5,427 nt of DNA from Rickettsiales bacterium (lineage in GTDB: Bacteria > Pseudomonadota > Alphaproteobacteria > Rickettsiales > Anaplasmataceae). The stretch is from positions 1 to 5,427 of the forward strand of contig JAITFM010000002.1 of the NCBI GenBank assembly GCA_031281335.1. Reading direction: 5' to 3'. Below, piece by piece: positions 1 through 5,427 of this stretch (positions are counted from its first letter, which is position 1; each line of letters starts with the position of its first letter). The position numbers and the translations under genes are program-made. Under the pieces are notes generated by a model that worked only from the letters and a program-made list of their open reading frames with translations, was not told the DNA's origin and did not search any database.

Positions 1-1428
1 TCCTATTTTAACATCAATAGATATATTTTGCTTTTTAGTGACAGGCAAACTAGAAATATCAACGTCATAGGTGCGAAAATTGTTGTTTAATTTTTTTTGT
101 AGTTCCTTGTATTGATGAGAAATATCTTTACCAGATTGAAAGTCAAACCTTAAAGCTGTAGTAATATAATTTTCCGCCTCATTATAACTCCACTCAAATG
201 ATTGAAGTTCTACACCCGGTACTTTTAATCTTTCTACATACCTCACTTGTACAAGAGGAGAATATTCCATCTTAGATAAAATGTTATTGATGTTAATAAA
301 ATCATAGACCTCACTTATTTTTTTTACATTATAGCTTTGGCTGAGTTTCATTAATTGATTATCTAATGCTCCCTTTTTTGCTGATAAATTACCAGCAACG
401 TTAAGATTCGAGTGCAAATTTAACAAATAAAGGGTGTTGATTACAATTAAAATTGAAGCAAAGTATAGAAAAATTCGCGGAGAGTGCAAATAAAGGTAAT
501 TTAACAGATAAAATTCTTTAGTTTCTTTTGTATTGAAAATAGCTGCCGGCTTATTCTTAAAACTGTGGAATAGAATTATGGTATCGCAGAAACTGTCTTT
601 CTCACTTACAGCTAATTCTAACCCTAGCAATTTGCCCAGCTCATATGGAGTTAATATGCTCACGCTATTCTCCGAAAAACTTATGACTGATAAACTGGTC
701 TTAATATCTTCTGGTACCACCATGCAAAGGTCAATAAGGTCGTTTTTCTTGAGACCAAACTTAGTTAAAGACCGAATAGTATTCCGCACTTCTTGATATA
801 TTCCACCCGCAATAATTCCTGGTAGATTATCTTTAGTAAACTGCACTAAACGCGTAAATACCATTTTATTCTCTTTAAAAACCACTTGTCTATAGCCTCC
901 AGTTTTGGTTGCAACAACTATGATCTTCCAATTATCAGGGTCCTTATAGAAGACCTTTTTTGCCATATTATCTATTTCTATAGGAAACATTAATATTCCC
1001 TTAAAGTTAGAGCCTATCTCTATAAACACATTCAACCAATATTCCACTAAGTGTTTTGCTTTCGATGAAACAAGAAGATAATACCAGTTTTGGTTAAATT
1101 TATTTGGTTTCTCAACCAAATAAACTGAGCTTATATCGTTATTGCGAGCAAAATGCTCCACCTTTGCTTTTGCTGATAGGTAGGCACTAATCCTATTTAC
1201 TTTTGGAATGGACTGTAGCAAGTAATTCTGATCTGCGTGATTGAGCACTAGATATAAAGGTGCTTTTTTATCCGATGAAAGGCATAAACTTAGATCAGAT
1301 ACTGCTTTATCATTTTTGTCCTTAATAAAATATCTTTTATTTAAAGTGTTATTTTTGAAATATAGTAATATTATACCTCCTTCTCCAACAGAAAGCATGA
1401 ACCTACTTTTGGATTTTAAACTAAACAT
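1..1428 (-). CDS. Bitopic membrane protein of unknown function, GspL/PilM-PilN-like layout (partial, C-terminus off the left edge)
   Basis: The frame is open without a stop for 476 codons from ATG 1428 to the window edge, so the gene continues to the left. I do not recognise a specific family. Residues 1-315 look soluble and cytoplasmic. They contain alternating hydrophobic strands, such as WKIIVVATKTGG near 167-178 and a glycine-rich PGIIAGG near 203-209, as in a degenerate actin-like or GspL/PilM fold. A single hydrophobic segment at about 318-336 (FLYFASILIVINTLYLL) is followed by a polar helical stretch (about 350-390) and an alpha/beta region (about 395-476). This order (cytoplasmic domain, one helix, linker, small periplasmic domain) is that of GspL or a PilM-PilN fusion; the comparison rests on layout only. 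An in-frame TAA lies just upstream, so the start is ATG 1428 or ATG 1398. Neither has an ideal ribosome site; AGTAGG lies close to 1398. The reality of the gene is secure, the function is not. Confidence 0.82.
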   Translation of the reverse strand, partial: MFSLKSKSRFMLSVGEGGIILLYFKNNTLNKRYFIKDKNDKAVSDLSLCLSSDKKAPLYLVLNHADQNYLLQSIPKVNRISAYLSAKAKVEHFARNNDISSVYLVEKPNKFNQNWYYLLVSSKAKHLVEYWLNVFIEIGSNFKGILMFPIEIDNMAKKVFYKDPDNWKIIVVATKTGGYRQVVFKENKMVFTRLVQFTKDNLPGIIAGGIYQEVRNTIRSLTKFGLKKNDLIDLCMVVPEDIKTSLSVISFSENSVSILTPYELGKLLGLELAVSEKDSFCDTIILFHSFKNKPAAIFNTKETKEFYLLNYLYLHSPRIFLYFASILIVINTLYLLNLHSNLNVAGNLSAKKGALDNQLMKLSQSYNVKKISEVYDFININNILSKMEYSPLVQVRYVERLKVPGVELQSFEWSYNEAENYITTALRFDFQSGKDISHQYKELQKKLNNNFRTYDVDISSLPVTKKQNISIDVKIG

Positions 1429-1533
1429 ATTAACAGAGTGTATCTTTATCCATAATTAAAAAAGTAATTTATTGAAATTTATTAAACGTTATAGGGAAAT
1501 ATTGTTATAAATTTCTACAACAACATTATTTAT

Positions 1534-1563
1534 ATTATAATTTATTGATAAGTTTAGTACCAA
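1534..1563 (-). promoter_or_regulatory. Candidate sigma70 promoter for the leftmost gene
   Basis: On the minus strand TTGGTA (1563-1558) is followed after 18 bases by a perfect TATAAT (1539-1534). This would start transcription near 1527 and give a leader of about 100 bases before ATG 1428. The -35 matches consensus at four of six positions. The spacer is very AT-rich, so a chance TATAAT is possible, but this is the best-placed candidate for the gene downstream. Confidence 0.4.
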
Positions 1564-1614
1564 TATTAACCTACTTATATAACAAAATTAAGAAAATTTA
1601 TTTTACAATTTTAA

Positions 1615-1643
1615 TTGACATAAATCATTAACCTGGTTATGAT
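1615..1643 (+). promoter_or_regulatory. Near-consensus sigma70 promoter facing right, with a palindrome in its spacer
   Basis: A perfect TTGACA (1615-1620), a 17-base spacer and TATGAT (1638-1643) form an almost ideal housekeeping promoter on the plus strand, opposite to every large gene in the window. Transcription would start near 1650. The spacer ends in TAACC-T-GGTTA (1629-1639), a perfect inverted repeat that overlaps the first bases of the -10. It can be extended imperfectly to CATtAACC-T-GGTTATG. This arrangement suggests an operator. The predicted product is the short frame at 1674-1769 or a small RNA. Confidence 0.5.
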
Positions 1644-1662
1644 TAATATAGTATTAATACGT

Positions 1663-1667
1663 GAGGT
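1663..1667 (+). promoter_or_regulatory. Ribosome binding site GAGGT for the small frame at 1674
   Basis: GAGGT pairs fully with the anti-Shine-Dalgarno end of 16S rRNA (CCTCC core) and lies six bases before GTG 1674. It is a better ribosome site than those before the larger genes in this window. It is the reason the short frame is listed. Confidence 0.4.
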
Positions 1668-1673
1668 AAAAAA

Positions 1674-1769
1674 GTGGTATCTGTACAGCTAAGCAGTGTG
1701 AGAAATGGTAGCTATATATATAAGCTACTATTGAACATAATACACACAATTAAAGCTATTACAACTTGA
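1674..1769 (+). CDS. Candidate small peptide of 31 residues, antisense to the HemY-like gene's end
   Basis: A GTG-initiated frame of 31 codons ends at TGA 1767-1769. It is supported by its context and not by homology: a near-consensus promoter at 1615-1643, then GAGGT at 1663-1667, then six bases to the start. The peptide begins MVSVQLSSVRNGS and is mildly hydrophobic in the middle (YIYKLLLNII), with basic residues on each side. It could be a membrane-associated small protein, but no family is recognised. The last 42 bases lie opposite the end of the HemY-like gene. Alternatives are a non-coding RNA, an antisense regulator of the hemY transcript's 3' end, or the surviving 5' end of a lost gene. 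Confidence 0.25.
   Translation: MVSVQLSSVRNGSYIYKLLLNIIHTIKAITT
1704..1732 (-). terminator. Hairpin at the end of the HemY-like operon, weak terminator candidate
   Basis: GTAGCT (1708-1713) and AGCTAC (1723-1728) pair perfectly around a nine-base AT loop. The stem extends outward over 1704-1706 and 1730-1732 with one non-Watson-Crick position between. It sits exactly at the TAG stop of the HemY-like gene, where an operon terminator is expected. Downstream on the minus strand there is only a short T run (ATTTCTC), so it may instead be a 3'-end-stabilising structure or act poorly. The same hairpin lies inside the small plus-strand frame. Confidence 0.3.
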
Positions 1770-2948
1770 ACACTTGTAATCCCACTGCTTTAGCTGTTTA
1801 CTACAGTTTTTACATTTCCAACATGGGTCAGGCAAAGCTTCTGAGCCCATCTTTTTTAGTAAGTGGACTGCTTCGTCGTATTCTTGCAATTTAACTTTAA
1901 GCTGTGCCATAATAAGGTAGGTTGATATGTAATTAGCTTTTTTCATAGCAATGTCTAGATGTTGACTTGCAAGATCATACTTACCTAAGCTAATTGAGGA
2001 TAAAGCAAGTAAACAATAACTAAAATAATAATCAGGGCGCAAGCCGTATAGTTTTTCAGCACCTTTACTATTTAAATTGATGTAAATTTTTGCTGACTCA
2101 GGAGTAGGATTTACTGTATACTCTGCCTCTAGTACTGCAGAAGCTTTTCTGACTTTTCCAAGTTTAATATATAATTTCGCCTTTAAATAATTGATAGGCT
2201 GAAAAGTTGCGCAATGATTTTGTGCTCTAAATAAAGACTTTATAGCTTCCTTATAATTCCCTTTACTTTCATATTGCTTTGCTAAAGCGCAATAAAAAAC
2301 TGCTAACATTTTTTTGCAATCAAAAGGAAGAAAAATATTGAACTTCGCAGCTTCCTTTAACTTCAAAATTGCGCTAGCCCAATCTTCTTGCAATATGCAA
2401 TGCTCTATTTGAAAGGGAATAGACAGAATTTTATCATTAATTGAACTAGTGCAATACTCTATAAATTTTTGAAAGATTGCCCCCTCTTGCTTAAGGTGGA
2501 CAATCAGTTTATTGGTCAGAAGCAGAGCTAAGTTGCGATTTTTACTTGCAATGTTTGTTAAACCGTTGCTGAAGAAGCCGTAATTTCCCATCTTACCTGA
2601 GTTAAAGAGCTTTATTAAAGATAACTTATCGCTTTCCTCATTTAGATTTTTAACTAGCTTGTGAGCGTTCTCTGTATTGCCCAAATCCATGCTAAAAAGA
2701 GCTTCAAAAAGAAGCAATTCTTCTCTATCCTTTCTTCTATTTCTTATATTGGCAAATGTTGATGAAATGGAAGAACAAAAGCGTGCAAGTATAATTAATA
2801 AAAACAATAAAAATACAAAAGCAAAAATAATGAAATATAGATCAACACTTATAGTGTAACTGCCTAATTCTAACCTCATTACTTCACCGCTCACTTTGAC
2901 CCATATGCCAAATAAAAAAGAGAGAGCGAAAACTATGAAGTAAATCAT
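1728..2948 (-). CDS. HemY-like TPR membrane protein with C-terminal zinc ribbon
   Basis: This 406-residue protein matches the alphaproteobacterial HemY N-terminal-domain family in layout. There are two membrane helices (about 2-18 and 34-56), with a short region containing LGSYTISVD between them. A basic stretch follows (NIRNRRKDR, about 67-75). The rest is helical repeat, with TPR-like units near 218-247, 307-338 and 342-366. The C-terminus carries CKNC (379-382) and CSSC (393-396), with aromatic residues before each pair, which forms a rubredoxin-like zinc ribbon. Members are often encoded beside haem genes, but this family is not the protoporphyrinogen oxidase also called HemY. A scaffold or assembly role at the inner membrane is inference. 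The start is ATG 2948, overlapping the previous gene's TGA as ATGA, and no Shine-Dalgarno sequence is visible, so translation is probably coupled. It is the last gene of the lol operon. Confidence 0.88.
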   Translation of the reverse strand: MIYFIVFALSFLFGIWVKVSGEVMRLELGSYTISVDLYFIIFAFVFLLFLLIILARFCSSISSTFANIRNRRKDREELLLFEALFSMDLGNTENAHKLVKNLNEESDKLSLIKLFNSGKMGNYGFFSNGLTNIASKNRNLALLLTNKLIVHLKQEGAIFQKFIEYCTSSINDKILSIPFQIEHCILQEDWASAILKLKEAAKFNIFLPFDCKKMLAVFYCALAKQYESKGNYKEAIKSLFRAQNHCATFQPINYLKAKLYIKLGKVRKASAVLEAEYTVNPTPESAKIYINLNSKGAEKLYGLRPDYYFSYCLLALSSISLGKYDLASQHLDIAMKKANYISTYLIMAQLKVKLQEYDEAVHLLKKMGSEALPDPCWKCKNCSKQLKQWDYKCSSCNSFNCVYYVQ

Positions 2949-3676
2949 GAGATATATTGTAATAAGTGATGATATATTATTGAAATATTCTTGGAAGCTA
3001 CAATAAAACCATTCAATTTACTGAGCCATGGTTTAAATTCTGGATGTGTTAAATCGCCTATTGTAGTAACTATGCTCTGCCAATCATTATCGTTTATTGA
3101 CTCCTCAATTTCTGCCAACTTTACTCTCAGTGGATCGTTTTTATCTTTTACCTTTATCCAGTTGGAAATAATTCTTTTAAAGAATGTACTCTTATTATAG
3201 TCAATAACAGCAATGGTCTTTTCAAAAGGTAACTTTAACTCATATAAAGTATTTACCTCTTTTAAACTTTCCAATTCACTCACTGCATTATCTATCTCTG
3301 GATCGTCAAGCTCTGATATTAAAGGCTTTATTGAATTTATATGATTATCAAATCTCGCTTCTTGTAATAACGAATTCTTCATTTTAACCACAAGTAACAG
3401 CAATTTTGCAAGGTTCTTATGCCTTGAGCTACCATCACTCTGCTCACATTGAGTGTGCAGATTCCTCTTTAGTTCAAACATCTTTTTTTCTATTCTAGAT
3501 TGATTAACCTCAAGTAACATCTTGAGCTCACCTATGTTTTCCATCAAAACCTTTATATTGTCCTCGCTTTCTTGCTGATTTATTTTTAAAAATACTATGT
3601 TATTTATTGTAATATAACTGACAAATAATAACACAATTAAGAACCAGCCTATGCATTTCTGCTGAGTATCATTCAT
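2945..3676 (-). CDS. Mitofilin-like (COG4223-type) membrane-anchored coiled-coil protein
   Basis: The preferred start gives 243 residues. A short cytoplasmic N-terminus is followed by one membrane helix (about 10-30, WFLIVLLFVSYITINNIVFL), then a charged coiled-coil stretch (about 33-75), then a helical domain to the end. Near 92-155 the pattern LLLLVVKMKNSL...RFDNHI...PFEKTI resembles the alphaproteobacterial mitofilin/HemX-like family, whose C-terminal part has a similar DW...GDL...WL arrangement (here 198-218). That family commonly lies directly before hemY, as here. The role is presumably as an envelope scaffold, which is inference. ATG 3676 overlaps the lol stop by eight bases and has GGAG ten bases upstream (3690-3687). 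An upstream in-frame ATG at 3727 would add 17 residues inside lol and a 59-base overlap, and is less likely. It overlaps the HemY-like gene by four bases. Confidence 0.82.
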   Translation of the reverse strand: MNDTQQKCIGWFLIVLLFVSYITINNIVFLKINQQESEDNIKVLMENIGELKMLLEVNQSRIEKKMFELKRNLHTQCEQSDGSSRHKNLAKLLLLVVKMKNSLLQEARFDNHINSIKPLISELDDPEIDNAVSELESLKEVNTLYELKLPFEKTIAVIDYNKSTFFKRIISNWIKVKDKNDPLRVKLAEIEESINDNDWQSIVTTIGDLTHPEFKPWLSKLNGFIVASKNISIIYHHLLQYIS

Positions 3677-4898
3677 ACCGTAGTATCTCCGCAGGATCTT
3701 GTGCAGCTGCTTGTAATGCAGGAACAATTGTTGCTAAAAATGACAAAAACAATGCAAGTGCAGAAATATTTACTACGTCTTGGGGAACTAATATCACTGG
3801 CAAGCTTGAAAAAAAGTATATCATAGGATCAAGCAGTTTAACATTAGTGATGCTTTCTAAAAACACTCTAATATTTTCAATATTGAGAGAAAAAACAACA
3901 CCTATAATACAGCCAAGACAAGTTCCTATAAAACCAATCAGTAGCCCACAAGTGCAAAATATGCGCATAATGCTTCCAGTTGTTGCACCAAATGTACGCA
4001 TGATTGCAATCGCGGATTTTTTTTCTTGCACTATCATCATTAAATTTGAGACGATATTGAATGCTGCCACAATTATAATCAAAGTGAGAATTAAAAACAT
4101 CACATTTCTTTCAGTCTTTAAAGCATTAAAATAGTGGCTTTGTTGTAATTGCCAACTTTCAGCTTCCATTCCTGTTTCTTTTTCTATAGCATTTGCTAGC
4201 TCATTAGCCTTAGTAATGTCATCTACAAATACTTCTATATTTCTTATACTATCTTTATAATTAAAAAAAGCCTGTGCTGATTTTATGGGCATATACATTA
4301 AAGTATTATCATACTCAAACATACCCATATCAAATATTGCAACAACCTCATATTCTTTCATTCTCGGCATCTCATCAAACAATACATCAAATCCCTCAAG
4401 TGATATAAGCACAATTTTATTGCCACAGTCAATGTTCAAAGCTTCTGCTAATCGCGCCCCTATTATCACTCCTTCATCAAATTCTTTTACATTACCCACA
4501 ATTACATTATTTGTAACAGTAGTATTATTAAATAAGCCTTTAACTGATACGCCTCGCACCACGCTACCTGTAATTTTACCATTTGCTGCAATGATAACTT
4601 GGTCACTGGTCATAGGAGTTGCTTTCAATACACCTGGAATCTTCTCAATAGATTTTAATACTGCATGATAATCTGAATTAATGTTTCTATCGAAATAAAC
4701 ATTAACATGGCCATCAATGCCAAGTATTGAGTCAAGCAACTTTGCCCTGAATCCGTTCATTACAGACATCACCACTATTAGCGTTGCAACTCCAAGAGCA
4801 ATTCCAATAATAGAAAACAAAGTCATGATAGAGCAAAACCTGGCATTTTTTGCTCGCAAATAGCAAGCAGCCATAGTAACTTCAAAGGCAATGGACAT
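3669..4898 (-). CDS. lolC: LolC/LolE-family lipoprotein-releasing ABC transporter permease
   Basis: This is a full-length 409-residue permease. The family extracts mature lipoproteins from the outer face of the inner membrane and passes them to the carrier LolA, powered by the ATPase LolD. The N-terminal helix (about 22-46) carries the signature IIGIALGVATLIVVMSVMNGF, followed by ILGIDGH (58-64). A periplasmic domain spans about 47-262. The FtsX-type C-terminal domain has helices at about 266-290, 311-338 and 376-397. The cytoplasmic loop QEKKSAIAIMRTFGA (291-305) is the usual coupling segment to the ATPase. The end DPAEILRYE is typical. LolC, LolE and a single homodimeric LolF cannot be separated by eye; no second permease or lolD lies in the window. 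ATG 4898 has no ribosome site of its own and probably relies on the leader frame just upstream. The stop overlaps the next gene by eight bases. Confidence 0.93.
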   Translation of the reverse strand: MSIAFEVTMAACYLRAKNARFCSIMTLFSIIGIALGVATLIVVMSVMNGFRAKLLDSILGIDGHVNVYFDRNINSDYHAVLKSIEKIPGVLKATPMTSDQVIIAANGKITGSVVRGVSVKGLFNNTTVTNNVIVGNVKEFDEGVIIGARLAEALNIDCGNKIVLISLEGFDVLFDEMPRMKEYEVVAIFDMGMFEYDNTLMYMPIKSAQAFFNYKDSIRNIEVFVDDITKANELANAIEKETGMEAESWQLQQSHYFNALKTERNVMFLILTLIIIVAAFNIVSNLMMIVQEKKSAIAIMRTFGATTGSIMRIFCTCGLLIGFIGTCLGCIIGVVFSLNIENIRVFLESITNVKLLDPMIYFFSSLPVILVPQDVVNISALALFLSFLATIVPALQAAAQDPAEILRYE

Positions 4899-4932
4899 TA
4901 CAAAATATTTTGAAGTTAAACATTATACTCCT
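4882..4932 (-). promoter_or_regulatory. Strong Shine-Dalgarno and 13-residue leader frame overlapping the lol start
   Basis: AGGAG (4932-4928) stands four bases before ATG 4923. That ATG opens a frame of 13 codons (MFNFKIFCNVHCL) ending at TGA 4884-4882. It ends inside lol, out of phase with it, 17 bases after the lol ATG begins. In the lol phase a TAA occurs upstream and no other ATG, GTG or TTG start is seen before 4898, so the AGGAG cannot directly serve lol at normal spacing. Terminating ribosomes could reinitiate at 4898. A chance short frame is the alternative. Confidence 0.4.
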
Positions 4933-4945
4933 GAAATTTCATATA

Positions 4946-4951
4946 ATTGTA
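4946..4951 (-). promoter_or_regulatory. Possible -10 box for the lol operon
   Basis: TACAAT on the minus strand matches the -10 consensus at five of six positions. It would start transcription near 4939, shortly before the AGGAG at 4932. No convincing -35 lies 16-18 bases upstream, so this is tentative. A second weak candidate is TTGCCT (5065-5060), 17 bases, TATAGC (5042-5037). Confidence 0.2.
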
Positions 4952-4971
4952 GACTTTTCTTCACTTAAAAA

Positions 4972-5021
4972 CTAGAGATTTTTATTTCTTAAAATTTAAA
5001 ATGCTCATAGAGTATCTCTAG
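4972..5021 (-). promoter_or_regulatory. Inverted repeat with alternative pairing, possible attenuator or leader structure
   Basis: CTAGAGAT (5021-5014 on the minus strand) pairs perfectly with ATCTCTAG (4979-4972) across a 34-base loop, and five T residues follow immediately (4971-4967), as in an intrinsic terminator. The upstream arm can instead pair with its close neighbour as TAGAG-ATA-CTCTA (5020-5008), which would exclude the longer stem. Both stems are AT-rich and the loop is long, so stability is doubtful. Confidence 0.22.
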
Positions 5022-5053
5022 ATCCTGCTTACGGTAGCTATAAGAAATTCACT

Positions 5054-5300
5054 AAAAAAAGGCAAAAGAAGCCCTGGCCATTGTCTATTTTCAGTATTGG
5101 CGTTTTTTAAAGTCTTAAACGCTGCAATTTAGCGACTTTTAAACTGCAACAGACCCTTAGCTTAAGCGCTAAGAAACCGACTCAGCAGAAAAAAAGACAA
5201 AAGAACCCCGTGGTAGAAGTTGCTCACTTTCTAATCCTGCAAATTGGCGTACTATACTGTCTTAAACGACTTATAAGCGCGTTTCAGCTTGTATAGGGAA
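5054..5300. repeat. Two diverged direct copies of an intergenic repeat
   Basis: Copy A (from 5054) and copy B (from 5189) share landmarks in the same order: A7-G-(G/A)-CAAAAGAA-(G/C)-CCC (5054-5074; 5189-5209), ATTGGCGT (5096-5103; 5243-5250) and GTCTTAAACG (5112-5121; 5259-5268). The last two landmarks are 16 bases apart in both copies. The offset is 135 bases at the left and 147 at the right, so one insertion or deletion of 12 bases separates them. Between the landmarks similarity is low, so the copies are old. No open frame of useful length is seen. This kind of degenerate repeat is common in Wolbachia spacers, and the family could not be named. Confidence 0.6.
5156..5173. repeat. Small perfect hairpin between the repeat copies
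   Basis: CTTAGC and GCTAAG pair over six bases around the loop TTAAGC. It lies in the spacer between the two repeat copies. No T run follows on either strand, so it does not look like a terminator. Confidence 0.35.
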
Positions 5301-5318
5301 AAACCTAGAAATCTAGGT
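5296..5318 (-). terminator. Weak intrinsic terminator candidate for a gene beyond the right edge
   Basis: On the minus strand ACCTAG-ATTT-CTAGGT (5318-5303) forms a six to seven base-pair hairpin followed directly by TTTT, with CCC after it. This fits termination of a leftward transcript entering from the right. The stem is short. A second small palindrome, TGCAC-ATA-GTGCA (5340-5352), lies to the right and is preceded by six T residues on the minus strand. Confidence 0.3.
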
Positions 5319-5427
5319 AAAATTAATAAAGACATAAGGTGCACATAGTGCAAAAAATTAAACATAAGACGCCAACCATAATACTCTTGTCGTTTAATCT
5401 GCACAGATGAAGATAACTGAATACCTC

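Larger units (their letters stand above)
4933..5427. other. Spacer upstream of the lol operon, no gene seen
   Basis: No coding frame of supportable length exists on either strand here. The stretch holds the possible lol promoter and leader structures (4946-5065), the diverged repeats (5054-5300) and the small hairpins described separately. Nothing further was recognised from 5353 to the right edge, apart from an ATG at 5407 too close to the edge to judge. Confidence 0.6.

Noticed and set aside
533..796. Plus-strand open frame of 87 codons
   Set aside because: It lies wholly opposite the large minus-strand gene that is open from 1428 to the left edge, and has no supporting ribosome site or recognisable product.
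1426..1453. ATG at 1453 as the start of the leftmost gene
   Set aside because: That frame reaches a TAA after seven codons and is out of phase with the long frame, which starts at ATG 1428 or 1398.
1438..1614. Repeat array or origin-like boxes in the very AT-rich spacer
   Set aside because: No regularly spaced identical units and no DnaA-box-like nonamers were seen; the composition alone explains the many TTAAT-type words.
3677..3727. Seventeen-residue N-terminal extension of the mitofilin-like protein
   Set aside because: It would lie inside the conserved end of lol and put a basic segment before the membrane helix. ATG 3676 has GGAG upstream and the usual short operon overlap.
4285..4668. 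Plus-strand open frame of 127 codons inside lol
   Set aside because: It is antisense to a clearly recognised LolC/E permease, is serine/threonine-rich low-complexity in translation, and has no initiation signals.
5407..5427. Possible plus-strand gene start (ATG AAG ATA ...) at the right edge
   Set aside because: Only seven codons are visible, and there is no ribosome site and no convincing promoter, so it cannot be supported from this window.

Overview
The window looks like part of the chromosome of an obligate intracellular alphaproteobacterium of the Rickettsiales, most likely Wolbachia or a close relative. This is inferred from the strong AT bias, the long AT-rich spacers, degenerate intergenic repeats next to genes, and the LolC/E - mitofilin-like - HemY-like gene order. 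No rRNA, tRNA, CRISPR array, transposase or integrase was seen.

All four sizeable genes lie on the minus strand. Reading right to left: (1) 4899-5427 is non-coding. It holds two diverged copies of a repeat of about 110 bp, several small hairpins, and the leader of the next gene. (2) 4898-3669 encodes a LolC/LolE-family inner-membrane permease for lipoprotein release. (3) 3676-2945 encodes a membrane-anchored coiled-coil protein resembling the alphaproteobacterial mitofilin-like (COG4223-type) family. (4) 2948-1728 encodes a HemY-like protein with two N-terminal membrane helices, TPR-like helices and a C-terminal four-cysteine zinc ribbon. Genes 2-4 overlap by 8 and 4 bases and so look like one translationally coupled envelope operon. 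(5) 1428 to the left edge is the first 476 codons of a larger bitopic membrane protein whose layout recalls GspL or PilM/PilN assembly proteins. Its family could not be identified.

The spacer at 1429-1727 is the least ordinary part. It carries a near-consensus sigma70 promoter facing right, against all the genes, with a palindrome between its -35 and -10 boxes. A good ribosome binding site and a 31-codon GTG-initiated frame follow, running antisense into the 3' end of the HemY-like gene. The spacer also holds a plausible promoter for gene 5. A second point of interest is the lol leader: its only good Shine-Dalgarno sequence serves a 13-residue upstream frame that overlaps the lol start, and possible alternative RNA hairpins lie upstream.

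The lol product should work at the inner membrane with a LolD ATPase encoded elsewhere. The two following proteins are predicted to be inner-membrane anchored. No direct role in haem synthesis is shown for the HemY-like protein.
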